64,000 nucleotides of DNA from Falsochrobactrum shanghaiense. GTDB lineage: Bacteria > Pseudomonadota > Alphaproteobacteria > Rhizobiales > Rhizobiaceae. Positions 53,475 to 62,959 of this stretch are shown here, one piece after another (position 1 is the stretch's first letter; every line of letters begins with the position of its first letter). Position numbers and translations under genes: made by a program. The stretch is from assembly GCF_003149535.1 (NCBI RefSeq), contig NZ_QGDB01000002.1, forward strand, positions 62,001-126,000, read 5' to 3'. The notes below the pieces were generated by a model, which searched no databases, was not told the origin of the DNA, and worked only from the letters and a program-made list of their open reading frames with translations.

Positions 53475-54506
53475 ATGCCTGCAACCGCGCGCGATTTCGG
53501 CATCATTTGCGGCACCATGCCGACGGGCCTCAAAAATACCATTGCCGATGTGCCGGGCGTGCGCGTCGGCCATCACACGCTGCGCAATGGCGACATCAAC
53601 ACCGGCGTCACCGCCATCCTCCCGCATGATGGCAATCTATACCGGCGCAAGGTGCTGGCTGCGTGCGATGTCATTAATGGCTTTGGCAAGAGCACCGGGC
53701 TGGTGCAGGTCGAGGAACTGGGCACGCTGGAAACGCCCATCCTGCTGACCAATACATTTGGGGTGGGCGCTTGCGCCAATCTGCTGATCCGCGAGGCGAT
53801 AGCGGCCAATCCGGACATCGGGCGGGAAACCGCGACGGTCAATCCCGTGGTGCTGGAATGCAATGACGGCCCGCTCAACGACATACAGGCGATGGCGATC
53901 ACCGAGGATTACGCGCGTCTTGCCTTGCAGGCCGCAAGCTTCGAGATGGCGCAGGGCAATGCGGGTGCGGGGACCGGAATGTCATGTTTTGGTTTCAAGG
54001 GCGGGATCGGCACATCGTCACGACGATTCGAGCTGGATGGAGCCACGCATCATCTTGGCGTGCTGGCATTGACCAATTTTGGCAGTGCGGGCGATCTGGT
54101 GCTTCCCGATGGCCGCAGGCCGTCACCTGACACGGAAGCGGAGCCGGAAAAAGGCTCGGTCATCGTGGTGCTTGCCACCGATGTTGCGATGGAACACCGG
54201 CAGTTAAAGCGGGTGACGCGTCGCTGCGGGGCAGGGCTTGCGCGGCTCGGTGCCTTCTGGGGGCATGGCAGCGGCGATATAGCCATCGGCTTTTCGACCG
54301 CCGTGACATTCGATCATGACGAGATGCGCGATCTTGTCCCCTTCACGGCGCTCAATGAAAACCGCATCGATATATTGTTTCGGGCCGCGGCGGAGGCGAC
54401 GCAGGAATCGGTGCTGAACTCCTTATGCGCAGCGGAAGCCATGCAGGGTCGTGCCGGCAATCATCGCCGCTCGCTTGCTGACTGGCTTGAAACTAACCGC
54501 GCCTGA
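53475..54506 (+). CDS. P1-family aminopeptidase (DmpA/BapA type)
   Basis: N-terminal-nucleophile hydrolase of 343 residues that cleaves itself into two chains and removes N-terminal or beta-amino residues from peptides. Family stretches are TIADVPGVRVGHHTL, TGVTAILPHDGN, GFGKSTGLVQVEELG and NAGAGTGMSCFGFKGGIGTS. A Gly-Ser pair (LTNFGSAGDL) is at about the usual place of self-cleavage. ATG 53475 has AGGA seven bases upstream; the frame is open back to 53235, but that part resembles nothing. It starts a rightward set of three amide hydrolases. Confidence 0.87.
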   Translation: MPATARDFGIICGTMPTGLKNTIADVPGVRVGHHTLRNGDINTGVTAILPHDGNLYRRKVLAACDVINGFGKSTGLVQVEELGTLETPILLTNTFGVGACANLLIREAIAANPDIGRETATVNPVVLECNDGPLNDIQAMAITEDYARLALQAASFEMAQGNAGAGTGMSCFGFKGGIGTSSRRFELDGATHHLGVLALTNFGSAGDLVLPDGRRPSPDTEAEPEKGSVIVVLATDVAMEHRQLKRVTRRCGAGLARLGAFWGHGSGDIAIGFSTAVTFDHDEMRDLVPFTALNENRIDILFRAAAEATQESVLNSLCAAEAMQGRAGNHRRSLADWLETNRA

Positions 54507-54562
54507 GCGCAGGTTCATGACAATCGCGGCCATGCCCAATTCGGAACTACGGTAATCTGATC

Positions 54563-55258
54563 ATGAAGCGCAAACCCAATATCGCCATCATCATGGATGA
54601 AAATACAAGCGCCGGGGGCCAGCGTTACGATACATCGAAACATTATTTTACCGCGATCGACCGGGCCGGTGGAATCCCTTACGGAATTGCCTATCTGCCA
54701 AATCTCGTTGACCATGTAATCGATGCATTTGACGGCTTCGTGAGCGTTGGAGGACGGATAGGCTTTCCGCAGGAATGGTATGTCGAGGGCGACCGGTCCG
54801 CTTATCCCGCGTCGGACCGGCTGTCCGTCGAACTGGCACTGATGAAGGGTTTTCTCGCCCGCAACAAGCCGGTGCTGGGGATCTGCAACGGCATGCAGAT
54901 GCTCGGATGCCTTCATGGCTGTCGCATGGTGTCGAATGTGCATGCCTCCTGGCCGGATGCGCTCATCCACGACCAGAGCGATTTTCTTCATGAGGTGTCG
55001 GTTGCGGCGGGCACCCGGCTGGCCGATATTTTTCGTGTCGAAAAATTCAGCGTCAATAGCTTTCATCGCGAAGCGCTTGTGGAGGTTTCGGGCGATGTGA
55101 GCGTTGCCGCGCGCGGGCCTGACGGGGTTGTCGAAGCGATCGAAGTCCCGGCCCATGCTTTTGCAATGGGCGTGCAGTGGCATCCTGAAATGCTCGATTA
55201 TGAAACCCATCCCGGCGCCCGTATATTCGACGCCTTCGTCAAGGCTGCCGCTGAATAG
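54563..55258 (+). CDS. Class I glutamine amidotransferase-like hydrolase (PuuD type)
   Basis: A 231-residue enzyme similar to gamma-glutamyl-GABA hydrolase. The nucleophilic Cys lies in PVLGICNGMQMLG and the His-Glu pair in GVQWHPEML, completing the catalytic triad. It would cleave gamma-glutamyl amides in the cytoplasm. Next to a P1 peptidase and an M20 amidohydrolase, it suggests breakdown of gamma-glutamyl or N-acyl amino compounds. No puuA, puuB or puuC genes are adjacent; the FAD oxidase at 17052 is PuuB-like but distant. Confidence 0.85.
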   Translation: MKRKPNIAIIMDENTSAGGQRYDTSKHYFTAIDRAGGIPYGIAYLPNLVDHVIDAFDGFVSVGGRIGFPQEWYVEGDRSAYPASDRLSVELALMKGFLARNKPVLGICNGMQMLGCLHGCRMVSNVHASWPDALIHDQSDFLHEVSVAAGTRLADIFRVEKFSVNSFHREALVEVSGDVSVAARGPDGVVEAIEVPAHAFAMGVQWHPEMLDYETHPGARIFDAFVKAAAE

Positions 55259-55327
55259 AAGATTTGCTCTGGCCAGCAGACGAACGGGCGTTTAATCAGG
55301 TTTATCTTGATAGAACTGGATATAGTC

Positions 55328-56527
55328 ATGTCTGCCCCATCCGATCCAAACCTGCTCAATGATCTCGCATCTTTCGTTCAAGATCTTTCCAATGAGATCG
55401 AACCCCATCTGATCGGCCTTCGCCGCGACATTCACGCCCATCCCGAAACCGGGTTCGATGTAGAGCGGACTGCCGGAGTGGTCGCGCGCGAGCTTGAGGA
55501 TCTGGGCATTGAATGCCAGACCGGCGTGGGCCGCACCGGCGTTGTCGGCCTGATCAAAGGCGGACGTCCCGGACCGACCCTGCTGATCCGCGCCGATATG
55601 GATGCGCTGCCCATCGAAGAGCAGACGGGCCTGCCTTTCGCCAGCATCTATCCGGGTAAGATGCATGCCTGCGGCCATGATCTTCATACCGCCACGCTCA
55701 TCGGTATCGGCAGGATATTGAAGGAGATCGCCCCGCGTCTTGGCGGCAGTGTGAAGCTGATGTTCCAGCCTGCCGAGGAAACGCTGGAAAGCGGCGCGCG
55801 CGCCATGATCGCCGATGGCGTCCTTGAGGGCGTGGATTACGCATTGGGCTTTCACAACCAGCCTGACGAACCCACGGGCACCTTCACCTTTGTCGAAGGG
55901 GTCGCCAACGGATCGTCGGATGAATTCGACATTAGCGTTCATGCGGCTTCCGGCCATGCGGCGCGGCCGCATCAGGCGGTCGATCCGATCGTTGCAACGG
56001 CGCAGCTTGTCACGCAGTTGCAAACGATCGTATCGCGTGAGGTCGACCCGATGCGAACGGCGGTCCTGACCATCGGCGCAATCCATGGCGGCCACACCCA
56101 CAATATCATCCCCGATACCGTCTCCATCATGGGCACCGTGCGCTGTCAGGACCGTGAGACGCGCGATATTATCGAAGCGGCGGTGCGCCGCATTTGCGCG
56201 GGGCTTGAAGCTTCGATGCGGGTGCGCTGCGAAATCAGCTATGTACGCGGCGTTCCACCGATGGTCTCCGACCCTTACCTGATCGAGAACGCCGGCGCGG
56301 TCATTCGCGAGCATTATGGCGAGGTCTTCTTCAAGCGCGGCGGAAGCCTTGGTTCGGAAGATTTTGCGCTGGTCGGCGAAAGGGTGCCCTCTTTCCAGCT
56401 TGGCATCGGCGCGGGACAGGAAGGCCGCGACGACAAGCTGCATAATTCCGATTACCAGCCCGACGAACGCTCGATTGCCAATGGCGTCGTCGCACTTTCA
56501 CTGGCTGCGGCGCGCATTTTGTCATGA
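55328..56527 (+). CDS. M20-family amidohydrolase (hippurate hydrolase type)
   Basis: Dinuclear metal hydrolase of 399 residues from ATG 55328; TTG 55307 is an earlier alternative. Metal and catalytic motifs are LLIRADMDALPIEE, MHACGHDLHTATLIG and MFQPAEETLESGARAM. The dimerisation domain lies in the middle (SGHAARPHQAVDPIVATAQL), and GSEDFALVGERVP near the end holds another metal ligand. It removes acyl groups from N-acylated amino acids. It converges with the MmuM gene. Confidence 0.9.
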   Translation: MSAPSDPNLLNDLASFVQDLSNEIEPHLIGLRRDIHAHPETGFDVERTAGVVARELEDLGIECQTGVGRTGVVGLIKGGRPGPTLLIRADMDALPIEEQTGLPFASIYPGKMHACGHDLHTATLIGIGRILKEIAPRLGGSVKLMFQPAEETLESGARAMIADGVLEGVDYALGFHNQPDEPTGTFTFVEGVANGSSDEFDISVHAASGHAARPHQAVDPIVATAQLVTQLQTIVSREVDPMRTAVLTIGAIHGGHTHNIIPDTVSIMGTVRCQDRETRDIIEAAVRRICAGLEASMRVRCEISYVRGVPPMVSDPYLIENAGAVIREHYGEVFFKRGGSLGSEDFALVGERVPSFQLGIGAGQEGRDDKLHNSDYQPDERSIANGVVALSLAAARILS

Positions 56528-56567
56528 TATGCAAAGGGCGGCTGAAAAGCCGCCCCGTCTTGTTGCA

Positions 56568-57479
56568 TCAGGCGCAGAGATAGCGGTTTGAGAGCGCATG
56601 AATATGCGGGGTGCCAATGCCGCAGCATCCGCCAATGATGGCTGCACCGTTTTTCACCCAGCGCTGCGCCCATTCCCCATAGGCATCGGGATCGAGATCG
56701 GCGCGAATTTCGGTCACGGTTGCATTGGCTTCCTCATCGTCCTGCTGTGATGGGAATGCATTGGCATAAACGCCGATCGGAATATCCTTGCCCAGCGCGT
56801 CAAAAACCTGTTTTGCCGCAAGGATTGCGGCATCCATGACTTCCGGCATCGCGCAATTGAACAGAAGCGCCTGGGCTCCCAGTTCCGCTGCAAGCCGTGC
56901 GCCCTCGGCCACCGTTTCGCCGGAACGAAGCTGCGCTTCGGGCATGTCCTCAGGCGCAATATCGTCGCGCAGGGTAAAGGAAATCCAGAACGGCTTGCCC
57001 GTTGCGCGAATAGCCTCGTAAGCGGCTTTGACTTCGGCGAGGCTGCTCTGGGTTTCGGCAAGCCAGAGGTCGACCGATGGCGACAATCCTTCCACGAGCA
57101 CGTCCAGCAGTTCGGCGGCGCGGCTGGGGTCGAACAGGTCGGGCTGGTAAGAACCAAACAGCGGCGGCAACGATCCGGCAACCCGGACCTTGCGACCGGC
57201 TGCATCGGCGGCATCGCGCGCGATGGTGCCGGAGAGTGCTGCGAGCCTGCTGCCTTCCGTGGCAAAGCGTTCCTCGCCGATATGGAAAGGCACGACCGCA
57301 TAGCTGTTGGTGGTTATGACATCGGCACCGGCTGCGATATAGCCGTCATGCACTTCGCGCACATATTGCGGTGCCTCGATGAGCGCAAGAGCCGACCATT
57401 CCGGCTGGCGGAACGGCGCGCCGACGCGTTCAAGTTCACGCCCCATGCCGCCGTCGAGAATGATTGTCTTTTTGCTCAT
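56568..57479 (-). CDS. Homocysteine S-methyltransferase (MmuM type)
   Basis: Zinc enzyme of 303 residues that moves a methyl group from S-methylmethionine (or S-adenosylmethionine) to homocysteine. The zinc Cys ligands are in LLFNCAMPEVM and IIGGCCGIGTPHI, and the start IILDGGMGRELERVG is typical. It overlaps the fused ABC ATPase gene by 4 bp (ATGA) and is the last gene of the Opp-type operon. A decayed metE lies just upstream of that operon. Confidence 0.9.
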   Translation of the reverse strand: MSKKTIILDGGMGRELERVGAPFRQPEWSALALIEAPQYVREVHDGYIAAGADVITTNSYAVVPFHIGEERFATEGSRLAALSGTIARDAADAAGRKVRVAGSLPPLFGSYQPDLFDPSRAAELLDVLVEGLSPSVDLWLAETQSSLAEVKAAYEAIRATGKPFWISFTLRDDIAPEDMPEAQLRSGETVAEGARLAAELGAQALLFNCAMPEVMDAAILAAKQVFDALGKDIPIGVYANAFPSQQDDEEANATVTEIRADLDPDAYGEWAQRWVKNGAAIIGGCCGIGTPHIHALSNRYLCA

Positions 57480-59116
57480 GCTTTCATGTCCTTGTTGGTA
57501 TCTGTGGCGGCAGCATTCGCACGCTGTGCGATTATGCCATCGAGCCAGCCCGGCTTCATTTGCGGAATGGAAGCCAGCAGCCTTGCGGTGTAATCATCAA
57601 AAGGCGGGTTTAGCACATCGGATTTCAAACCGTAACGCACGACCGATCCGCGATGCATGACGGCGATCTTGTCGGCAATGGCGCGGACGATTGCGAGATC
57701 GTGGGTGACGAAAAGATAAGAGGTGCCGGTCTCATTCTGTATCCGCCGCAGCAGTTCGAGAATGCCTTCCGCCACCAGCGGGTCCAGCGCCGAGGTCGGC
57801 TCGTCGCATAAAAGCAGCCGGGGGCGCGCGGCAAGGGCGCGGGCGATGCAGACGCGCTGTTTCTGGCCGCCGGATAATTCCGCCGGATAGCGATCCAGAA
57901 TCTTGCGGGGCAACTCATTGAGTTCAAGCAGTTCATGAACCGCTTTCCGCCGCTCCTCGCGCCCCATCCTGAAATAAAATTGCAGCGGCCTGCCGATAAT
58001 GTCGGCGATGGTGCGGCGCGGATTGAGCGCCAGATCGGGCAACTGGCTGATTACCTGGATGTTGCGCAGCGTCTCCTTCGACCGGCGGTCGACGCTTGCC
58101 GGCAGCACCGCGCCATCGAAGCGGATTTCGCCTGCGGTGGGTTGCAGAAGGCCGCTGACCACGCGCGCCAGCGTCGATTTGCCGGAACCCGATTCACCGA
58201 CAATGGCCAGCGTCTGGCCTTTCGCAAGATCAAGCGTGACATCCTTGAGCACCGGCATTGCCGGGTCGTAAGCGGCAGAAATATTGGCAATGGAAAGCAA
58301 AGGTGCGCCTGTCTGCGCTCTTTCGTCACTTTCCCTCTGGCGCACGGCCACGAGCTGGCGCGTATAGTCCTCTTGCGGTGCATCGAAAATCTGGCGGGCA
58401 GGGCCTTTTTCCACCATGCGCCCATGACGCAATACCATGATGTCGTCGGCAATCTGCGCCACCACAGCCAGATCATGGGAAATATAAAGCGCCGCCGTTG
58501 CGGTCTTCTCAATGGCCTTCTTGATTGCGATGAGAACCTCAATCTGCGTCGTGACATCAAGGGCAGTGGTGGGTTCATCGAAGACGACAAGATCGGGGCT
58601 GGAGCAGAGCGCCATCGCCGTCATTGCCCGTTGAAGCTGCCCGCCGGAAACCTGATGCGGATAGCGCTCACCAAAATTTTCGGGATCGGGAAGGCCAAGC
58701 AGGGTGAACAGTTCGATAGCGCGGGTCCGGGCTTCGCCCCGTTTCATAGAACCGTGCCAGACCACGGCTTCAATAACCTGATCGATGAGCTTGTGTGCGG
58801 GATTGAAAGCGGCGGCAGCGGATTGGGCGACATAGGTGATCTTGCTGCCGCGCATTTTCTGCGTGTCTTTTCGCGACAGCGAAAGAACGTTGAGCCCATC
58901 GAGCGTTACCGTTCCGCCGGTAATGCGCAGCCCGCCGCGCGCAAACCCCAGCGCGGCAAGGCCGATGGTCGATTTGCCTGCGCCCGATTCCCCGATGAGG
59001 CCAAGTACCCGGCCTTTTTCAAGGGTCAGATCGATACCATCGACGACAAGCCCTTCGTCGGAGCTTATTTGCAGGCTCTCGATTTTCAGAAGCGGTTTCG
59101 TGTTCCGGTCAGCCAT
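57476..59116 (-). CDS. Opp/Dpp-type ABC transporter, fused dual ATPase
   Basis: A 546-residue protein with two ATPase halves. Walker A motifs are GESGAGKSTIGLAAL and GESGSGKSTLARVV; signatures are VSGGQLQRAMTAM and LSGGQKQRVCIAR; Walker B motifs are DLVVFDEPTTALD and LLLCDEPTSALD. All catalytic motifs are intact in both halves, unlike the Ala-Val variant in the 9537 paralogue. It overlaps the upstream permease by 8 bp and the downstream MmuM gene by 4 bp. Confidence 0.93.
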   Translation of the reverse strand: MADRNTKPLLKIESLQISSDEGLVVDGIDLTLEKGRVLGLIGESGAGKSTIGLAALGFARGGLRITGGTVTLDGLNVLSLSRKDTQKMRGSKITYVAQSAAAAFNPAHKLIDQVIEAVVWHGSMKRGEARTRAIELFTLLGLPDPENFGERYPHQVSGGQLQRAMTAMALCSSPDLVVFDEPTTALDVTTQIEVLIAIKKAIEKTATAALYISHDLAVVAQIADDIMVLRHGRMVEKGPARQIFDAPQEDYTRQLVAVRQRESDERAQTGAPLLSIANISAAYDPAMPVLKDVTLDLAKGQTLAIVGESGSGKSTLARVVSGLLQPTAGEIRFDGAVLPASVDRRSKETLRNIQVISQLPDLALNPRRTIADIIGRPLQFYFRMGREERRKAVHELLELNELPRKILDRYPAELSGGQKQRVCIARALAARPRLLLCDEPTSALDPLVAEGILELLRRIQNETGTSYLFVTHDLAIVRAIADKIAVMHRGSVVRYGLKSDVLNPPFDDYTARLLASIPQMKPGWLDGIIAQRANAAATDTNKDMKA

Positions 59117-59945
59117 TGTCCTGCACGCCTTTCTTCAGGCTGGCCGTGCGCTGTAAAATCCAGTCGACGACGAAATTGACGCTGATCGCAAGCAGGGCAA
59201 TGGTGGCGCCGGGAATAAGTGCTGCAAAGACGCCGAACATGAGGCCATCCTTGTTTTCCTTGACCAGACTTCCCCAGTCGGCGATCGGCGGCTGCACGCC
59301 AAGGCCGAGAAAGGAGAGGGTGGAAAGAAACAGGATCGAAAAAACAAAGCGCAGCCCGAATTCCGCCAGCAATGGCGACAGCGCATTGGGCAGGACTTCA
59401 TGGAAAATGATCCAGCTTTTGCCCTCGCCGCGCAGGCGTGCGATTTCAACATAATCGAGCACCACAATATCCAGCGCAATAGCGCGGCTGACACGGAAAA
59501 CGCGTGTCGCCTCCAGAACGGCCATGACGGCCACCAGAATGAAGACGCTCTTGGGCAGGACGGCGAGGACGACCAGCGCGAAGATGAGGGTGGGCAGCGC
59601 CATCAGCAGATCATTGCCGCGCGAGAGCAATTGATCCAGCCATCCGCGGGTGAGGGCGGCAAGAAACCCGAGCGGCACGCCGATAAGGAAGGCCAGTATG
59701 GTTGCCGCGGCTGCAATCGAAAGCGTCAGCCTCGTTCCCCAGATGAGGCGGGAGAGGAGATCGCGGCCGATATTGTCGGTTCCAAGCAAAGCCTCGCGCG
59801 ATGGCCCCTGCCAGACGGCTCCCACCACTTCCGATATGGGATGCGGCGCCAGCCAGCTTGCGAAGACCGCGATGAATACAAAGAAGGCGATGCCGCCAAA
59901 ACCGATGGCCGCAAGCAATCGTGAGCCTCGTCTGCGCCGTGTCAT
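59109..59945 (-). CDS. Opp/Dpp-type ABC transporter permease (DppC type)
   Basis: Inner-membrane subunit of 278 residues from ATG 59945, which overlaps the DppB-type gene stop (ATGA); a frame reaching 60038 is rejected. The DppC motif LLGTDNIGRDLLSRLIWGTR, the EAA loop near EIARLRGEGKSWIIFHEVLP and the GLGVQPPIADWGSLVKEN end are present. A very basic N-terminus (TRRRRGSR) precedes helix 1. Confidence 0.92.
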   Translation of the reverse strand: MTRRRRGSRLLAAIGFGGIAFFVFIAVFASWLAPHPISEVVGAVWQGPSREALLGTDNIGRDLLSRLIWGTRLTLSIAAAATILAFLIGVPLGFLAALTRGWLDQLLSRGNDLLMALPTLIFALVVLAVLPKSVFILVAVMAVLEATRVFRVSRAIALDIVVLDYVEIARLRGEGKSWIIFHEVLPNALSPLLAEFGLRFVFSILFLSTLSFLGLGVQPPIADWGSLVKENKDGLMFGVFAALIPGATIALLAISVNFVVDWILQRTASLKKGVQDNG

Positions 59946-60985
59946 CGTGGATGCCTCAGCCGTGGATTGGTGAGAATGACGATCACATCCGCAATGATGT
60001 TGAGGCCAATATAGACGGCTGCGAAAATCAGGCCGCAAGCCTGCACCACCGGCACATCGCGCTTGGCCACATGGTCGACCATATACTGGCCCATGCCGGG
60101 ATAGACGAAGATCACTTCCACGACCACGACGCCCACCACCAGATAGGCGAGGTTGAGCGCTATCACATTGATGACGGGCGAAAGAGCATTGGGCAGGGCG
60201 TGGCGCAGAAGAATGCGCCAGCGCGGCAGGCCCTTGAGCTGCGCCGTCTCGATATAGGGCGATGACATGACCGCAAGAAGCGAAGCGCGCGTCATGCGCA
60301 CCATATGTCCGGTGACGGCAATAACCAGCGTCATGCAGGGGAGTGCAATTGCTGTCAGCCGCTGCCAGCCGCCCATCGACGGATTGACCAGCGCGCTTGA
60401 GGGCAAAAGCCCGAGCGAAACCGCAAAATAGGCGATCAGAATATAGGCCACGAAGAATTCAGGCAGCGATATGGTGCCAAGCGTCGCCACGGCGATCGTG
60501 CGGTCTACCGCCGTGCCAGCATAAAGAACCGAAATCACGCCGAGCAGCAGGGCGAGCGGAATGGCGAACAGCGCCGCCATCGCGGCGAGATAAAGTGTAT
60601 TGGACAGGCGGGGGGCTATGCTTTTTGCAATATCCTGCCGGTTGGAATAGCTGCGGCCAAGATCGCCCTGAACGGCATTGCCAAGCCATTCCGCATAGCG
60701 CTGTATGGCGGGCCTTTCGAGGCCGAGTTCCTTGCGGATATTCTCGACCGCCTGCGGCGTCGCCTGCTGCCCGAGCATCGCCGTTGCGACATCGCCCGGC
60801 AGGACCTGCGTTCCCGCGAAAATGACAATGGAGATCGCCCAGAGCAGGACGATGCCAAGCGCGATGCGGCGAAGAACCATTCCACAAAGTGAGTTGCCGC
60901 GCAAAAAGCCATGGGAACGCCGCAGGCTTACGCTTGTCGCTATTCTGGCCTCCTGTTGAGACTGGTTTGTCGGCACGTCTGTCAT
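59942..60985 (-). CDS. Opp/Dpp-type ABC transporter permease (DppB type)
   Basis: Inner-membrane subunit of 347 residues from ATG 60985; ATG 60880 is an alternative that starts at the first helix (LRRIALGIVLLWAISIVIF). DppB marks are PQAVENIRKELGLERPAIQR, YAEWLGNAVQGDLGRSYSNR, ASLLAVMSSPYIETAQLKGL and VVVVEVIFVYPGMGQYMVDH. A palindromic repeat separates it from the binding-protein gene upstream. Confidence 0.9.
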   Translation of the reverse strand: MTDVPTNQSQQEARIATSVSLRRSHGFLRGNSLCGMVLRRIALGIVLLWAISIVIFAGTQVLPGDVATAMLGQQATPQAVENIRKELGLERPAIQRYAEWLGNAVQGDLGRSYSNRQDIAKSIAPRLSNTLYLAAMAALFAIPLALLLGVISVLYAGTAVDRTIAVATLGTISLPEFFVAYILIAYFAVSLGLLPSSALVNPSMGGWQRLTAIALPCMTLVIAVTGHMVRMTRASLLAVMSSPYIETAQLKGLPRWRILLRHALPNALSPVINVIALNLAYLVVGVVVVEVIFVYPGMGQYMVDHVAKRDVPVVQACGLIFAAVYIGLNIIADVIVILTNPRLRHPR

Positions 60986-60997
60986 GGCGGTCCAGAT

Positions 60998-61100
60998 AGA
61001 GCATTTCCAGCAAGAATGTGAAGCGGTTTTGAGTTTGGGCAATGCGACAAAACATATAGGCCGGGCGGCTCCGGCGTTTCTGTTTAAACAGGAACCGCGC
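60998..61100 (+). repeat. About 103-bp Bru-RS-like palindromic repeat
   Basis: It runs from AGAGCATTTCCAGCAAGAATGTGAAGCGG to TGTTTAAACAGGAACCGCGCC, matching 33886-33990 in the same orientation and 19784-19887 inverted. It lies inside the ABC operon, between the binding-protein and first permease genes, where it could stabilise the upstream part of the mRNA. Confidence 0.72.
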
Positions 61101-61200
61101 CCTGTGCAAATTGCGAGGCACCGATGGAGCTAACCCTTCGGTGCCTCGATGCCAGGTTCCTTGTTTCGCCTGCGGAGAATCCTCCCCGCACAGGATGGTC

Positions 61201-62796
61201 CTATTCTTCGAGCCAGATTTTTTCGGCGAGCCGATAGCCGCTCATATCGCCGCCGCCCGGCACCGATACATAGCCCTTCACCTTGTCGTTGGCGGCGGCA
61301 AGATTGTCGGTGAAAACGGGGATCAGCTCGCCGCCATCTTCCACGATGAGCACCTGCATGTCGTGATAGATCTGCTTGCGCTTTGCTTCATCAAGCTCGA
61401 TGCGGGACGCGGCGAGAAGATTGTCGAAGGTTTCATTGCTCCAGCCGGTTTCGTTCCATGGCGCGCCGGTTTGCAGCAGCATGGAAAGCATGGCATCCGC
61501 GGTCGGGCGCACGGACCAGTTGGAAGCGACGAAGGGCTTTTTCAGCCAGACTTCTTCCCAATAGCCGTCCGAAGGCACGCGCTCGACATCGATGGTAATG
61601 CCGGCCTTGGCCGCCGACGCCTGATAAAGCTGTGCTGCATCCGCCGATCCGGTAAAGCCATTATCGGAAACGCTAAGCGGAATGGAGCCGGAGAAGCCGG
61701 ATTTTTTCAGATGGAATGCCGCTTTTTCAGGATCATAGGCGCGTTGCGGAATGTCGCTGGAATGCAGCGGATTCCATGACGGGATCGGATGGTCGTTGCC
61801 GACGGCACCTGTTCCAACGAGCAGGCTCTTTTGCAATTCCTCGCGGTCGATCGCATATTTGAGTGCAAGCCGCAGATCATTGTTTTTCAGAAGCTCGGAA
61901 TCGGTGCGCATCGGGAAGCAATACATCGAGTTTTCCGGTGTGCGCAGAATCTGGATGTCCGGGCGCGCGCTCAGATGACTGACCATGCGTGCTTCGACGG
62001 CATTGATTACATGGGCCTGTCCGCTCATCAGCGCCGCCATGCGAGCCGTAGTGTCTTCCATGGCAATGGTTTCAACCGAATCGACATTGGCGCGGTCCGG
62101 GTGCCAGTAATTTGGATTGCGGCGGGTGAGCGCCCGCACGCCGGGCTGGAAATCTTCCAGAATGAATGCGCCGGTGCCGATACCCTTGTCGAAATCTTCG
62201 CCTTCCGGCCCGATGCCGAGGTGATAATCGACGAAAGCCGCCGGGAAATCGACATTGCCTGCATCAAGCGTGACGGTGATTTCATGGGTGTCGGAAGCAA
62301 CAATATCCGTGACCGCGAGCAAGACGCCCTTGCCGCCCGACTTGGTGTCGTCGCCGCGATGATGATTGAGCGAATAGACCACATCCCTGGCGGTCAGTTC
62401 CTTGCCATTATGGAAGGTCACACCCTTGCGCAGACGGAATACCCATTTGCTGGCATCGGCATTGGCCGGTTCCCAGCTTTCCACCAAAGCGCCGGTGAGC
62501 TTTCCATCGGGGCCAAGCTCCAGCAGCGTGTTGAAGAGCTGGAAGCCGACCGTATACATATATGCCATCGTATAGGAGGCCGGATCGAGATGGTCCGAGC
62601 TGGAGGCCGAATGCATGGCGATAACCAGATGCCCGCCCTTGCCGGGCTTTGCATCCTGCGCGCGCGCCCGAGTGGGCAGCAGCAGCCCCGATGCGCTCAT
62701 GCCGAAGCCGGCAGCGACGGCTGCTCCGGCTGTCATGCCGAGAAACTGCCGCCGCGAGGGTTGCAATGAAACGATCGGAGTTTTCTGATGGGACAT
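61201..62796 (-). CDS. Opp/Dpp-type ABC transporter substrate-binding protein
   Basis: Family 5 solute-binding protein of 531 residues with a Tat signal (PSRRQFLGMTAGAAVAAGFG, cleavage near ARAQ). Family stretches are LVESWEPANADASKWVFRLR, KGVTFHNGKELTARDVVYSL, GTGAFILEDFQPG and RLALKYAIDREELQKSLLVG. It heads an operon with permeases, the fused ATPase and homocysteine S-methyltransferase. Ligands in this family include peptides and modified amino acids. A methionine-containing peptide or S-methylmethionine would fit the context; this is inferred. Confidence 0.88.
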   Translation of the reverse strand: MSHQKTPIVSLQPSRRQFLGMTAGAAVAAGFGMSASGLLLPTRARAQDAKPGKGGHLVIAMHSASSSDHLDPASYTMAYMYTVGFQLFNTLLELGPDGKLTGALVESWEPANADASKWVFRLRKGVTFHNGKELTARDVVYSLNHHRGDDTKSGGKGVLLAVTDIVASDTHEITVTLDAGNVDFPAAFVDYHLGIGPEGEDFDKGIGTGAFILEDFQPGVRALTRRNPNYWHPDRANVDSVETIAMEDTTARMAALMSGQAHVINAVEARMVSHLSARPDIQILRTPENSMYCFPMRTDSELLKNNDLRLALKYAIDREELQKSLLVGTGAVGNDHPIPSWNPLHSSDIPQRAYDPEKAAFHLKKSGFSGSIPLSVSDNGFTGSADAAQLYQASAAKAGITIDVERVPSDGYWEEVWLKKPFVASNWSVRPTADAMLSMLLQTGAPWNETGWSNETFDNLLAASRIELDEAKRKQIYHDMQVLIVEDGGELIPVFTDNLAAANDKVKGYVSVPGGGDMSGYRLAEKIWLEE

Positions 62797-62959
62797 GGCT
62801 TACACTTTAACGCTTGAGATTTTTCATACAGCTTTGTCAGGCTTGTTAATCTCATTGGAAGGAATCCTCAACAAGCAATAAATAAAATAATCTCTCGGCT
62901 CCGATTAGAATATTATTCCAACCGGAGAGATCGGGCATCTGGTTCAGGCTGGCGAGATT

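Noticed and set aside
57935-59179. Plus-strand frame of 414 codons opposite the fused ABC ATPase
   Set aside because: Both Walker motifs and signatures are on the minus strand; the plus frame is a shadow.
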